Part shown: positions 49,188 to 58,163 of the stretch, piece after piece
Numbering within the stretch: position 1 is the stretch's first letter
Layout: the number at the start of each line of letters is the position of its first letter
DNA from: an uncultured Lachnospiraceae bacterium
GTDB lineage: Bacteria; Bacillota; Clostridia; Lachnospirales; Lachnospiraceae
Assembly (NCBI GenBank): GCA_958428365.1
Contig: CAUAFT010000005.1
Coordinates: 124,001 to 188,000 of the forward strand
Direction: 5' to 3'
DNA: 64,000 bases
Translations under genes and position numbers: made by a program
The notes under the pieces: model-generated
Databases searched by the model: none
Told to the model about the DNA's origin: nothing
What the model saw: the letters and a program-made list of their open reading frames with translations, nothing else

Positions 49188-49855
49188 GAATTACAGACAT
49201 CCTTGTAAATATTTTTGATACTCTCCACCACCTGGATAATATCCATGTCAGAGGAATCCACCAATACGGCGTCCTCCGCCTGTCTGAGAGGGGAATTCTC
49301 CCGGTGCATATCCTGATAGTCCCTTGTCTCGATATCCTTTTCAATCTGTCCCAGGTCACAGTCCTGCCCTTTTTCCTTCAATTCCTCGTAACGCCTCATA
49401 GCACGGGTCTTGACGCTTGCGGTCAGGTAGATCTTCACCTGGGCATCCGGCAGGACCACGGTTCCAATGTCTCTTCCATCCATGATAACGTCCGTGGTTT
49501 TTGCAAGCTGTTGCTGAAGCTCCACCAGCTTGGTGCGGACTTTTGCATAACCGCTGGTGGCAGATGCCATATTTCCCACTTCCTCTTTTCGGATCAGTCC
49601 GTTGACATTTTCCCCGTTTAAGATCACCTGCTGTTCTCCGTCTTCATAGCGGATGGTGATATCCACGCATCCGCAGGCTTCGCTGATGGCTGCCTCATCC
49701 CCGCTGTCGATCCCGTTTCGGATAAAATAAAGCGCCATGGCACGGTACATGGCTCCGGTGTCCACATAGACAAAGCCCAGCTCCTTTGCCAGTTTTTTTG
49801 CTATGGTACTCTTTCCGGCCCCCGCCGGACCGTCGATGGCTATATTAAAACTCAT
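49184..49855 (-). CDS. cmk: Cytidylate kinase
   Basis: This 223-residue enzyme phosphorylates CMP and dCMP. The P-loop is IAIDGPAGAGKSTIAK, followed by YVDTGAMYRAMAL and DGRDIGTVVLPDA; the lid includes RRYEELKEKG. It is in the conserved cmk-ispH-rpsA order. AGGGAC precedes the ATG. Confidence 0.97.
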   Translation of the reverse strand: MSFNIAIDGPAGAGKSTIAKKLAKELGFVYVDTGAMYRAMALYFIRNGIDSGDEAAISEACGCVDITIRYEDGEQQVILNGENVNGLIRKEEVGNMASATSGYAKVRTKLVELQQQLAKTTDVIMDGRDIGTVVLPDAQVKIYLTASVKTRAMRRYEELKEKGQDCDLGQIEKDIETRDYQDMHRENSPLRQAEDAVLVDSSDMDIIQVVESIKNIYKDVCNS

Positions 49856-49891
49856 GTCCCTATTTCCTTTCTCTGTCTCATTTTTTTACAC

Positions 49892-51118
49892 TTATGCAAT
49901 GGAACTTCCCGCAAGATATCCGGTGGACCATGCGATCTGGAGATTAAAGCCTCCGGTGTAGGCGTCAACGTCCAGAACCTCCCCTGCAAAATACAATCCC
50001 TTTACGATCTTAGACTCCATGGTGGAGGGATCCACCTCCTTCACATTGACACCGCCTCTGGTGATGATAGCTTCCTTAAAATCCCGCAGTCCGGTGAGGG
50101 TCATTGGAAAATGCTTCACCACTTCCAGCAGCCTTTTCCGCTCCTGCTTTGTGATCTCATTGATCTTCTTCTCCGGGGAGATCCCGCTTAATTGAATGAC
50201 AACCGGAATCATTTTCGACGGAAGCAGCTTCTGGACCGCATTTTTGAACTGTCGGTTCTTATTCTCCTCAAAATCCCGCAGGATCCTGGCATCTAACTGT
50301 TCCTCCGTCAATGCCGGTTTCAGATCCACTTCCATCTGAAGCTCCCCTCTTTGGATCTCGTCGTTGACCACGCTGCTGGCGCTTAGGATCAATGGTCCGC
50401 TGACCCCAAAATGGGTAAAAAGCATCTCCCCAAAGCCTTCATATAGGATCTTGGTATCTCTTTTTATCTTCACTGCCACATTGCGCAAAGAAAGTCCCTG
50501 CATCTGCATACAGTATTCCTCTTTTACCATCATGGGAACCAAAGACGGGGAAAGTTCTTCCACCTGATGTCCCAGCTTCCTGGCAAAACGGTATCCATCC
50601 CCGGTGGAACCTGTGGATGGATAGGATATCCCGCCCGTGGCAAGGATCACTGCGTCCGCCGCAAAAATCTGTTTTTGCGTCCTCACTCCTGAGACAGCCT
50701 CCCCCTGTGTGAGGATCTCCTCCGCTTTCGTGTGAAGACAGACCCTGACTCCAAGCCGTTGTAAGCTCTTCTGCAATGCCCCGATCACATCCGAAGCGTG
50801 ATCGGACACCGGAAAGACCCGATTTCCCCGTTCCGTCTTTGTCGCCATGCCATGGGTCTCGAAAAAGTCGATGACCCGGAAATTATCATAGGTATAGATG
50901 GCGCTGTATAGGAACTTTCCGTTTCTTGGAATGCTCTCGAATATTTCCTGGGTCTCACAGGCATTGGTCAGGTTGCAGCGGCCCTTTCCTGTAATATAAA
51001 TCTTCTTTCCCAGTTTTTCATTTTGCTCTAACACAGTCACTTCGTGTCCGGCTTCCGCGGCCCCGATCGCCGCGAACATGCCGGCGGCTCCTCCGCCGAT
51101 CACAATTACCTTACTCAT
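49892..51118 (-). CDS. HI0933 family FAD-binding oxidoreductase (YhiN-like)
   Basis: This 408-residue flavoprotein has the FAD dinucleotide fold VIVIGGGAAGMFAAIGAAEAG at the N-terminus, GKKIYITGKGRCNLTNA near 35-52, VILATGGISYPSTGSTGDGY and a closing FAGEVLDVDAYTGGFNLQ. The family is annotated as aminoacetone oxidase-like; the true substrate is unknown. It commonly precedes cmk in Firmicutes. The ATG follows GAGGGAAAG and overlaps the upstream rpiR-type gene by eight bases. Confidence 0.92.
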   Translation of the reverse strand: MSKVIVIGGGAAGMFAAIGAAEAGHEVTVLEQNEKLGKKIYITGKGRCNLTNACETQEIFESIPRNGKFLYSAIYTYDNFRVIDFFETHGMATKTERGNRVFPVSDHASDVIGALQKSLQRLGVRVCLHTKAEEILTQGEAVSGVRTQKQIFAADAVILATGGISYPSTGSTGDGYRFARKLGHQVEELSPSLVPMMVKEEYCMQMQGLSLRNVAVKIKRDTKILYEGFGEMLFTHFGVSGPLILSASSVVNDEIQRGELQMEVDLKPALTEEQLDARILRDFEENKNRQFKNAVQKLLPSKMIPVVIQLSGISPEKKINEITKQERKRLLEVVKHFPMTLTGLRDFKEAIITRGGVNVKEVDPSTMESKIVKGLYFAGEVLDVDAYTGGFNLQIAWSTGYLAGSSIA

Positions 51119-52043
51119 CGCTTTCCCTCAGTTTTGCAGCATATCTCATTTTCAAAGAATCGTCGATCACATTGATCTCGTCATTTTCATAGACCTGATA
51201 TTCATTCCAGATATCCTCCAACATCTCCAGCGTATTCACCACTTCTCCCTGTTTTTTCATGCAGAGAGCCACAATCAGGGCATTGATTACCGATAACGGC
51301 GCCACAAGGGAGTCCACGATGGACGCCATATCGCTCTTTGCAATGAGGTTGCAGGAGGAATAGAGGTTCATCGGCGAGTGAATGCTGTCCGTAATTGTGA
51401 TGACCTTGGCGCTGCGATTGTTTGCAAACTCCATCGCCTTTAAAGTCCGCATGGAATATCTTGGAAAACTGATCCCGATGATAACGTCCTCCCTGCTGAT
51501 ACGGATCATCTGCTCAAAGAGTTCACTGGAATTGTTCGTGGAGAGCAGATGTACGTCGTCAAACATCATATTCAGATAAAATGCAAGAAAACTTGCAAGC
51601 GGCGCGCAGCTGCGGATACCTACAATATAGATCCGTTTTGCATTCAATATGGTCTCCACCGCCATCTCAAAGGCGTTGTCGTCGATCATATTCAGCGTCT
51701 CCTTGATCCGCTCCATATCCGACTGTAAGACCGATTCCAGAACTTTGGACTGGCTGATCCTTCCATAAGTCACTTCCATCCGCTGAACGGAATTGAGCTT
51801 ATTGCGTACCAGTTCTTCCAGCGCCTTTTGAAAATCCGGATATCCCTTATATCCCAGATGGGTGGCAAACCGCACCACCGTGGACTCGCTGACGCCCACC
51901 ACCTCTCCTAATTTTGCCGCCGTCAAAAAAACCGCCTTATCATAATTATCTGTAATATATGTAGCAAGTAATTTCTGCCCCTTGCTCAGGCTGCCGTATG
52001 CCTCGTTGATCCGGTTACTTAAATCATTGCTGTTTCTGCTCAT
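51111..52043 (-). CDS. MurR/RpiR family transcriptional regulator
   Basis: This 310-residue regulator has an N-terminal RpiR-type helix-turn-helix (FLTAAKLGEVVGVSESTVVRFATHLGYKG in outline, about 37-66) and a C-terminal SIS sugar-phosphate-binding domain (RIYIVGIRSCAPLASFLAFY, then ITDSIHSPMN). Members sense phosphosugars, commonly for amino-sugar or pentose use; no such catabolic gene is adjacent, so the target is unknown. A weak AGGAAG precedes the ATG. Confidence 0.93.
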   Translation of the reverse strand: MSRNSNDLSNRINEAYGSLSKGQKLLATYITDNYDKAVFLTAAKLGEVVGVSESTVVRFATHLGYKGYPDFQKALEELVRNKLNSVQRMEVTYGRISQSKVLESVLQSDMERIKETLNMIDDNAFEMAVETILNAKRIYIVGIRSCAPLASFLAFYLNMMFDDVHLLSTNNSSELFEQMIRISREDVIIGISFPRYSMRTLKAMEFANNRSAKVITITDSIHSPMNLYSSCNLIAKSDMASIVDSLVAPLSVINALIVALCMKKQGEVVNTLEMLEDIWNEYQVYENDEINVIDDSLKMRYAAKLRESDE

Positions 52044-52078
52044 TTCTATTCTACTTCCTGCTTACTCCTTTTTGTCTC

Positions 52079-52723
52079 TCAATTTCCCCGTCTCCTCGCA
52101 ATATCCTTTCTCTGTTTCTGCAAAATATACCTGCCGATATCAATATTCGCTCTTTTCAGAGCCGCACCGAAGACTTTTTTGTCCTCCTCCACAGTCTCCT
52201 CCCGAACTACTCTGCCGTCCAGCTGGATACTCAGATGATTCTCCCTGTCCTCAAATTCCAGATGAAAACTGCCGATATCTTCCATGCTCACATCCCCGGA
52301 ATTTATCACAAAGGCAACCCCTTCCGTGCTGATATCCTTGACGATCACATCCCATCTCTTCCTGCTGCTTTCACTCAAAAGGGATCCCCCGATTCCCATA
52401 TATTCGCGAAAAGCATATCTGCGGTTCCAGCGCACCCCGTCTCTTTTACAAATGATGGCATATAATTTCTGTGTCTCTGTCTGTATATAGCGGACCACAC
52501 ATTTTTCCCAGATCATTGGCTTTTCCCCGTCCACCACATACATTACGGTGAGATTCACCTTGTCCGAACTGAAATCCAGAATCTTGCCCTCATAGCGGAT
52601 CGGTTCCACAAAGAGTACCCCTCCCTTGCGGTAATCCACCGTGGTCATATACTCCACCTTATTATCACCCATACTGGCTATCACCTGTATCGGTTCCCCT
52701 TCCTCAATCTCATATAGCTTCAT
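52079..52723 (-). CDS. PilZ domain c-di-GMP receptor protein (YcgR-like)
   Basis: A 214-residue protein with an N-terminal YcgR/flagellar-brake-like domain and a C-terminal PilZ domain. The c-di-GMP-binding residues are seen in NRRYAFR (RxxxR) near residue 103 and DISTEG (D-x-S-x-x-G). It likely responds to c-di-GMP to slow motility or change envelope output. ATG at 52723 follows AGAGGG; a GTG six bases earlier is too close to the site. It starts the pilZ-rpiR-HI0933-cmk-ispH-rpsA-cheR run. Confidence 0.9.
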   Translation of the reverse strand: MKLYEIEEGEPIQVIASMGDNKVEYMTTVDYRKGGVLFVEPIRYEGKILDFSSDKVNLTVMYVVDGEKPMIWEKCVVRYIQTETQKLYAIICKRDGVRWNRRYAFREYMGIGGSLLSESSRKRWDVIVKDISTEGVAFVINSGDVSMEDIGSFHLEFEDRENHLSIQLDGRVVREETVEEDKKVFGAALKRANIDIGRYILQKQRKDIARRRGN

Positions 52724-52771
52724 ATGCACGCCCTCTGTATTCCTGTTATTCTTATTGTTCTGTATCTATTC

Positions 52772-52800
52772 ATCATAGCAATCTTTTTTTAAATTGTCCA
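52772..52800 (-). promoter_or_regulatory. Promoter of the pilZ-led operon
   Basis: Minus-strand TGGACA (52800-52795) and TATGAT (52777-52772), 17 bases apart, 48 bases before the pilZ start. Confidence 0.6.
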
Positions 52801-52828
52801 CACCATTTTTTGAGGGTCTTATGCCAAA

Positions 52829-52860
52829 AAAAGAGGAAACACCTGGGTGCTTCCTCTTTT
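52829..52860 (-). terminator. Terminator of the decarboxylase operon
   Basis: AAAGAGGAA and TTCCTCTTT arms flank ACACC/GGTGC; the minus strand ends in seven T. It is 20 bases after the carboxyltransferase stop. Confidence 0.85.
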
Positions 52861-52879
52861 CCAATTTCATGAATTTTGA

Positions 52880-54292
52880 TTAAACCGGATATGCGCCATT
52901 TTTTGTATCAGCGATATTCTGATCTACACCTGTCTGCTGAGCTTCCCGATATTTGAAGAACTCTGTGGCAACCTGCGGGAATAAAGCGTAGGTCAATACG
53001 TCCTCATCCTGCTGCTTCCACTGTTTCATCTCAGCTTCTAACTTATCTAATTCCGGCTCTAAGAGGTCTGCCGGACGGCAGGTGATCGCGTTCTTCTTAT
53101 CTTCGCCGAGTACCTTGTCAACCACTTCCGGATTGAATGGTTTTACGGTCTGGCCATATTTTCCAAGCAGTACGTCCTTTGTCTCTTTGGTTGCAACTTT
53201 GTAACGCTCGCCCATCAATACGTTGAATACAGCCTGTGTTCCCACGATCTGGGAAGATGGTGTTACAAGCGGCGGCTCACCGAGATCTTTACGCACGCGC
53301 GGTACTTCCGCAAGCACTTCCTCGTATTTGTCCTCTTTTCCCTGCTCCTTCAACTGGGAAATCAGGTTGGATAACATACCGCCCGGCACCTGATATAATA
53401 AGGTCTTGATGTTAACGCCCAATACCTTCGGATTCATCAGTCCGCTCTCTAAGGCTTCCTCGCGCATTGGTCTGAAGTAGTCTGCGATCTCAGCCAGCTT
53501 ATCCTGATCTAAGCCTGTATCATACTCTGTACCCTTGAATGCCTCTACCATAACCTCGGTTGCAGGCTGGGAGGTTCCCAGTGCAAATGGAGACATTGCG
53601 GTGTCGATGATATCGCATCCTGCCTCGACTGCTTTCATATAGGTCATTGCAGCTACACCGGAGGTGTAATGTGTGTGAAGCTCGATCGGAAGGCTTGTAG
53701 ATTCTTTCAGAGCCTGTACCAGTTCTGTTGCCTTAGTTGGAACTAACAGACCTGCCATATCCTTGATACATAAGGAATCAGCACCCATGTCCTCTACCTT
53801 TTTCGCCATTTCTTTCCAGTAATCTAAGGTGTAAGCATCACCTAAGGTGTAGGAAAGGGCAACCTGTGCATGTCCTTTTTCTTTGTTACATGCGGTAACG
53901 GCTGTCTGTAAGTTGCGGATATCGTTCAGACAATCAAAGATACGGATGATATCGATTCCGTTTGCGATGGATTTCTGTACGAAGTACTCTACCACATCGT
54001 CTGCATATGGACGGTATCCTAAGATATTCTGTCCACGGAATAACATCTGCAATTTGGTGTTCTTGAATCCGTCTCTTAATTTTCTAAGACGATCCCATGG
54101 ATCTTCCTTTAAGAAACGAAGGGATGCATCGAAGGTTGCTCCTCCCCAGCACTCTACTGCGTGATAGCCAACCTGATCCATTTTATCTACAATTGGAAGC
54201 ATCTGTTCTGTGGTCATTCTGGTTGCAATCAGTGACTGATGTGCATCACGCAGAACAGTTTCTGTAATTTTTAATGGTTTTTTCTCTGCCAT
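52880..54292 (-). CDS. Oxaloacetate decarboxylase alpha-type carboxyltransferase (5S subunit)
   Basis: This 470-residue enzyme transfers carboxyl groups to or from biotin using pyruvate/oxaloacetate. It has the HMGL-like TIM barrel (TETVLRDAHQSLIATRM at the start; Asp, His and Lys metal ligands in SLCIKDMAGLL and LPIELHTHYTSG) and the PYC_OADA C-terminal domain. It lacks the C-terminal biotinyl domain of OadA, supplied here by a separate carrier gene. AGGAGGAG precedes the ATG. It is the last gene of the five-gene operon. Confidence 0.94.
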   Translation of the reverse strand: MAEKKPLKITETVLRDAHQSLIATRMTTEQMLPIVDKMDQVGYHAVECWGGATFDASLRFLKEDPWDRLRKLRDGFKNTKLQMLFRGQNILGYRPYADDVVEYFVQKSIANGIDIIRIFDCLNDIRNLQTAVTACNKEKGHAQVALSYTLGDAYTLDYWKEMAKKVEDMGADSLCIKDMAGLLVPTKATELVQALKESTSLPIELHTHYTSGVAAMTYMKAVEAGCDIIDTAMSPFALGTSQPATEVMVEAFKGTEYDTGLDQDKLAEIADYFRPMREEALESGLMNPKVLGVNIKTLLYQVPGGMLSNLISQLKEQGKEDKYEEVLAEVPRVRKDLGEPPLVTPSSQIVGTQAVFNVLMGERYKVATKETKDVLLGKYGQTVKPFNPEVVDKVLGEDKKNAITCRPADLLEPELDKLEAEMKQWKQQDEDVLTYALFPQVATEFFKYREAQQTGVDQNIADTKNGAYPV

Positions 54293-54304
54293 GATTTTCT
54301 CCTC

Positions 54305-55453
54305 CTAAATTCCAAAGATTGCCATAAATACTCCGGCTGCTACCGCAGTACCGATAACTCCGGCAACGTTTGGTCCCATTGCATGCATAAGTAAAAAGTT
54401 CGTTGGGTCTTCTTCTGCTCCAACTTTCTGTGAAACACGGGCTGCCATAGGAACTGCGGATACTCCGGCAGAACCGATCAATGGGTTGATCTTGCCCTTT
54501 GTAAGGTGGCACAGTAACTTGCCGAATAAAACTCCGGCTGCAGTACCGAATACGAATGCAACAAGTCCTAAAATGACAATCTTGATGGTTGTAACATTTA
54601 AGAATGCCTCTGCGCTTGTAGTGGCTCCTACGGAAGTACCAAGTAAGATTACTACGATGTACATCAGTGCGTTGGATGCTGTCTCGGATAACTGACGTAC
54701 CACGCCGGACTCACGGAAGAGGTTACCAAGCATCAGCATACCTACTAACGGCGCTGTTGTAGGGAGAATCAGACATACGATGGTTGTAACGATGATCGGG
54801 AATAAGATTCTCTCCAATTTGGATACCGGTCTTAAGTTCTCCATCTTGATCGCACGTTCTTTTTTCGTTGTAAACAATTTCATAATTGGCGGCTGGATGA
54901 TCGGAACTAATGCCATATAGGAATATGCCGCCACAGCAATCGGTCCCAGAAGACCTGTCTGTCCCAGTTTTCCGGCGAGGAAAATGGAAGTCGGACCGTC
55001 CGCACCACCGATGATGGATACGGCTGCCGCTGCCTTGTCGTTAAATCCTAAGAGGATCGCAAGGAAGTATGCTGAGAAAATACCGAACTGCGCTGCCGCT
55101 CCAAGCAGGAAACTGATTGGATTCGCAATCAGCGGTCCGAAGTCCGTCATCGCTCCAACTCCTAAGAAAATCAGGGATGGCAAGATGGACCATTCATCTA
55201 ATACATAAAAATAGTGTAATAAACCACCTACGCCATTACTTGTCTCTTCCGGGCTCATGATGATATCCGGATAGATATTAACCAATAACATACCAAATGC
55301 AATCGGTACTAACAGTAATGGTTCATATTCTTTCTTAATCGCTAAGAACAGGAATACGAATGCAACAGCGATCATGACAAAGTTACCCCATGTCAGATTT
55401 AAAAATGCTGTCTGGTGCAGGAGGTTTGACATTGTTTCTCCTACGTAACTCAT
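54305..55453 (-). CDS. Sodium ion-translocating decarboxylase subunit beta
   Basis: This 382-residue membrane protein has nine to eleven helices. It decarboxylates carboxybiotin and exports Na+ to conserve energy. Family blocks are GVGAMTDFGPLIANP, GGADGPTSIF, GMLMLGNLFRESGV and the C-terminal NFLLMHAMGPNVAGVIG. AGGAGGA precedes the ATG. It lies between the biotin carrier and the carboxyltransferase gene. Confidence 0.96.
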   Translation of the reverse strand: MSYVGETMSNLLHQTAFLNLTWGNFVMIAVAFVFLFLAIKKEYEPLLLVPIAFGMLLVNIYPDIIMSPEETSNGVGGLLHYFYVLDEWSILPSLIFLGVGAMTDFGPLIANPISFLLGAAAQFGIFSAYFLAILLGFNDKAAAAVSIIGGADGPTSIFLAGKLGQTGLLGPIAVAAYSYMALVPIIQPPIMKLFTTKKERAIKMENLRPVSKLERILFPIIVTTIVCLILPTTAPLVGMLMLGNLFRESGVVRQLSETASNALMYIVVILLGTSVGATTSAEAFLNVTTIKIVILGLVAFVFGTAAGVLFGKLLCHLTKGKINPLIGSAGVSAVPMAARVSQKVGAEEDPTNFLLMHAMGPNVAGVIGTAVAAGVFMAIFGI

Positions 55454-55474
55454 AATTTATCCTCCTGGTCTGTC

Positions 55475-55834
55475 TTAATTCAAGGTTGCAAGTAAAGCGC
55501 CTGCTTCTACCGCGTCTCCAACTGCTACATCAATGCTTGCTACTGTACCGTCCTGTGGTGCAACAACCGGTGTCTCCATCTTCATGATCTCTAAGATCAA
55601 TACGGTATCGCCTTTCTTTACTGCTGTTCCAGGATTTGTTTCGATCTTGAATACTTTTCCTGCTGCTCCTGCTTCAATCTTAACACTGCCTGCTCCTGCA
55701 GATGGTGCTGCGGCTGGAGCTGCTGCGGCAGCCGGCGCTGCCTTTCTCGGAGCTGCTGCTGGTGCAGTTGCGCCTGTCTCTTCTACAGTAACATCATAAA
55801 CATTTCCATTTACGGTAATTGTATAGCTTTTCAT
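55475..55834 (-). CDS. Biotin carboxyl carrier protein
   Basis: This 119-residue protein carries biotin on the Lys of ILEIMKMETPVVAP near residue 86 and has a flexible Ala/Pro linker (about 25-50) after an N-terminal YTITVNGNVYDVTVEE strand pair. It shuttles CO2 between the two carboxyltransferases and the beta subunit. ATG at 55834 follows AGGAGG; the frame is open to 55858 but without a site. Confidence 0.96.
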   Translation of the reverse strand: MKSYTITVNGNVYDVTVEETGATAPAAAPRKAAPAAAAAPAAAPSAGAGSVKIEAGAAGKVFKIETNPGTAVKKGDTVLILEIMKMETPVVAPQDGTVASIDVAVGDAVEAGALLATLN

Positions 55835-55858
55835 CTTAATTTCCTCCTGTATTTGCAA

Positions 55859-56575
55859 TTAATATCTTCTCTTGATGGAACGTACTACAAAGTCGTCTGT
55901 AGAAGTTCCTGTGGATGCAGCCACGGCAGCGGCGATTACGGCAGCTAATTCCAAATCGTCCTGCTGTACATCTTCTGCCGGGGTCTGCTGGGTCGCAGCC
56001 TCCCCGCTCTTCGCGGTATCAGCTTCCTTGCCTGCTTTTTTGCTTTCCAGATATGGGAAGATCTTAAAGCAGCTGATAATCAGACTGATTAAAATCAATA
56101 CAACGAATACGGTTCCCATTCCCATTAAAGTATTCATTCCGGCTTTGCTCATCTTCTCGCCGAGAGAGTATACCTTGTCCACCGTTACGTCTTCTACTTC
56201 CATGGAATAGTAAGTATAAACATATGTCAGGATCACTTCACGCTTGTCAAATTCGATGGTCTGTTCGCAGGTAAGGGTCTTTCCTGATTTTGTGATCTCA
56301 AAGTCAGATAATCCCACATAGGAACCAACATCGGAGGTCGCATCCTCCCATCTGGTAACGATGTTCTGCGTCATCTCATCATCGCTGGCCTCATATGCCG
56401 CCTTCTGCTCGTCTGTCATATTGACTAAGGTTGCAACGGTATTCTGTGTCACCGTCTTTAACTGGTCGTAAGTATAGCCATTATAGTCGACAGATTTAGG
56501 ATCCGTTTTTCCACATGCTGTAAGTCCCAGTATCATCAGACACACACTTACCATCAGCAATAATTTCTTCTTCAT
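55859..56575 (-). CDS. OadG-like gamma subunit with N-terminal lipoprotein domain
   Basis: A 238-residue protein, longer than the 80-130 residues of classical OadG. A lipoprotein signal ends in LTAC (Cys21), followed by an extracytoplasmic domain (about 25-125). A membrane helix (about 145-165; VFVVLILISLIISCFKI) leads to an Ala/Gln-rich linker and a short C-terminus rich in Ala (AVIAAAVAAST) ending in a basic IKRRY. It should assemble the decarboxylase complex. ATG at 56575 follows AGGTGA. Confidence 0.8.
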   Translation of the reverse strand: MKKKLLLMVSVCLMILGLTACGKTDPKSVDYNGYTYDQLKTVTQNTVATLVNMTDEQKAAYEASDDEMTQNIVTRWEDATSDVGSYVGLSDFEITKSGKTLTCEQTIEFDKREVILTYVYTYYSMEVEDVTVDKVYSLGEKMSKAGMNTLMGMGTVFVVLILISLIISCFKIFPYLESKKAGKEADTAKSGEAATQQTPAEDVQQDDLELAAVIAAAVAASTGTSTDDFVVRSIKRRY

Positions 56576-56588
56576 AAACTTCACCTTT

Positions 56589-58025
56589 CTATTTCGTTCC
56601 GTGTTTTTTCATCGGCCCTTCTACTTTTTTTGTAAATAACATCTCAAATCCTGCGATCAGATACTTTCTTGTGTCCACAGGATCTACGATCAGATCTATG
56701 TAACCTCTTCTCGCTGCTGTCTCCACATTGGACTGCAATGCTTCGTACTCTTTCGCTTTTTCATCCAGAACATCTGCGGAAGCATCTGCATACATGATCT
56801 TCGCAGCCAGCTTCGCATCCATGGTTCCCACTCTGGAAGCAGGCCATGCATATACCAGGTCGGCGCCCACTGCCTTGGAGTTCATGATCACATAAGAACT
56901 TCCGAATGCGTCTCCGGTGATCAGATTGATCTTTGCGGTAGTAGCGTTTGCAAACGCATAGGTCAGGCGGGCAAGCGCTTTTGCCAGACGTTTCTCAGAA
57001 CATTTGGAAGCCTTGAAGCCCGTTGCATTGGTCAGGGATAATACCGGAATATCAAAAGCATCGCAGTACTGAATGAACTCTGCTGCCTTCTCACAGCCCC
57101 TGGCTGTTAAGACGGTCTCAAATTCTTCGCTCTTCTCTCCGTTTTCATCATGCATAACGGAAGCATTTGCCACAGCGCCTACGGTGATACCGTTTAATTT
57201 GATAAATCCTGTCACCATCTCTTTTGCATAATCTTTTTTCGTCTCCACAAAAATGCGGTCGTCTGCAAGCTCTGCAAGGATATATCTGGCATCGCCCTTC
57301 ATTACGTCCATGCTCTCACAGCCGCGGTTCAGATCGTCTGTACACTCGTCCACACGTCCGCTCTCCTCGTTGCAGCCCGGAAGGATGGATACCAGCTCAC
57401 GGATGCTGGCAAGTACCTCGTCCTCCGTTCCCACAGCGTCGATAACACCTGTATTCTCACTCTGGAAATCCGCCTTGGATGTATCGCATTTGCCTGTGTT
57501 GTTGCCCTCCAATGCATCCGGAGAATTTACAAAGATCTTTCCTTTTTCAGCTTCTACATAGGCAAAATCACACAGGGCAGGAACTACGGCAAGTCCTCCT
57601 CCGCAATTGCCGAATACGGCGCTGATCTGCGGTACGACGCCGGAAGCTGCGGTCTGTTTTGCATAGATCTGACCCATTCCTTCCAATGCGTCCACGGATT
57701 CCTGTAAACGTACGCCTGCGCAGTCCAAAAGACCGATCACCGGAGCGCCCATCTTCATTGCCATGTCATAGACAGAGGCAATCTTTTTGGCATGCATTTC
57801 TCCGATGGTTCCCCCTAAAACGGAAGCATCCTGGCTGTATACAAACACCAGGTTTTCATCGATCAGTCCATGACCGATAATCACTCCGTCGGAAGGAGTC
57901 TCTTCTGCCGTCAGATTAAAATCTGTACTTCGTGCAGTTACGAGAGAACCAAGCTCTACAAAACTGTTCTCATCCAGTAACTTGGCAATTCGTTGCATTG
58001 CTAAACTACTTTTTGTGCTACTCAT
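56589..58025 (-). CDS. Acyl-CoA carboxyltransferase (12S/MmdA-type subunit)
   Basis: A 478-residue carboxyltransferase with two crotonase-like halves. It has the family's carboxybiotin and acyl-CoA oxyanion holes (FGNCGGGLAVVPAL near 145, and DAFGSSYVIMNSKAVG near 385). It resembles methylmalonyl-CoA/glutaconyl-CoA decarboxylase alpha and transcarboxylase 12S, but acyl-CoA specificity cannot be read. GGAGGG precedes the ATG. It is first in the operon with OadG, carrier, beta and 5S subunits. Confidence 0.92.
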   Translation of the reverse strand: MSSTKSSLAMQRIAKLLDENSFVELGSLVTARSTDFNLTAEETPSDGVIIGHGLIDENLVFVYSQDASVLGGTIGEMHAKKIASVYDMAMKMGAPVIGLLDCAGVRLQESVDALEGMGQIYAKQTAASGVVPQISAVFGNCGGGLAVVPALCDFAYVEAEKGKIFVNSPDALEGNNTGKCDTSKADFQSENTGVIDAVGTEDEVLASIRELVSILPGCNEESGRVDECTDDLNRGCESMDVMKGDARYILAELADDRIFVETKKDYAKEMVTGFIKLNGITVGAVANASVMHDENGEKSEEFETVLTARGCEKAAEFIQYCDAFDIPVLSLTNATGFKASKCSEKRLAKALARLTYAFANATTAKINLITGDAFGSSYVIMNSKAVGADLVYAWPASRVGTMDAKLAAKIMYADASADVLDEKAKEYEALQSNVETAARRGYIDLIVDPVDTRKYLIAGFEMLFTKKVEGPMKKHGTK

Positions 58026-58076
58026 TTATTAGCCCTCCATATATATATTGAAAATTTTAAAAATTTCGCTATGCTA

Positions 58077-58105
58077 ATTTTAGTACTTATAGTACAATTT
58101 TTCAA
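58077..58105 (-). promoter_or_regulatory. Promoter of the decarboxylase operon
   Basis: Minus-strand TTGAAA (58105-58100) and TAAAAT (58082-58077), 17 bases apart, 52 bases before the start codon. A TACTATAAGTA-type palindrome (near 58082-58095) sits in the spacer. Confidence 0.7.
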
Positions 58106-58163
58106 TAGCAAATTGTTAAAATTTTCACTAATCTGGTCGATAAATTTTTTATTTTGTCAAAAA

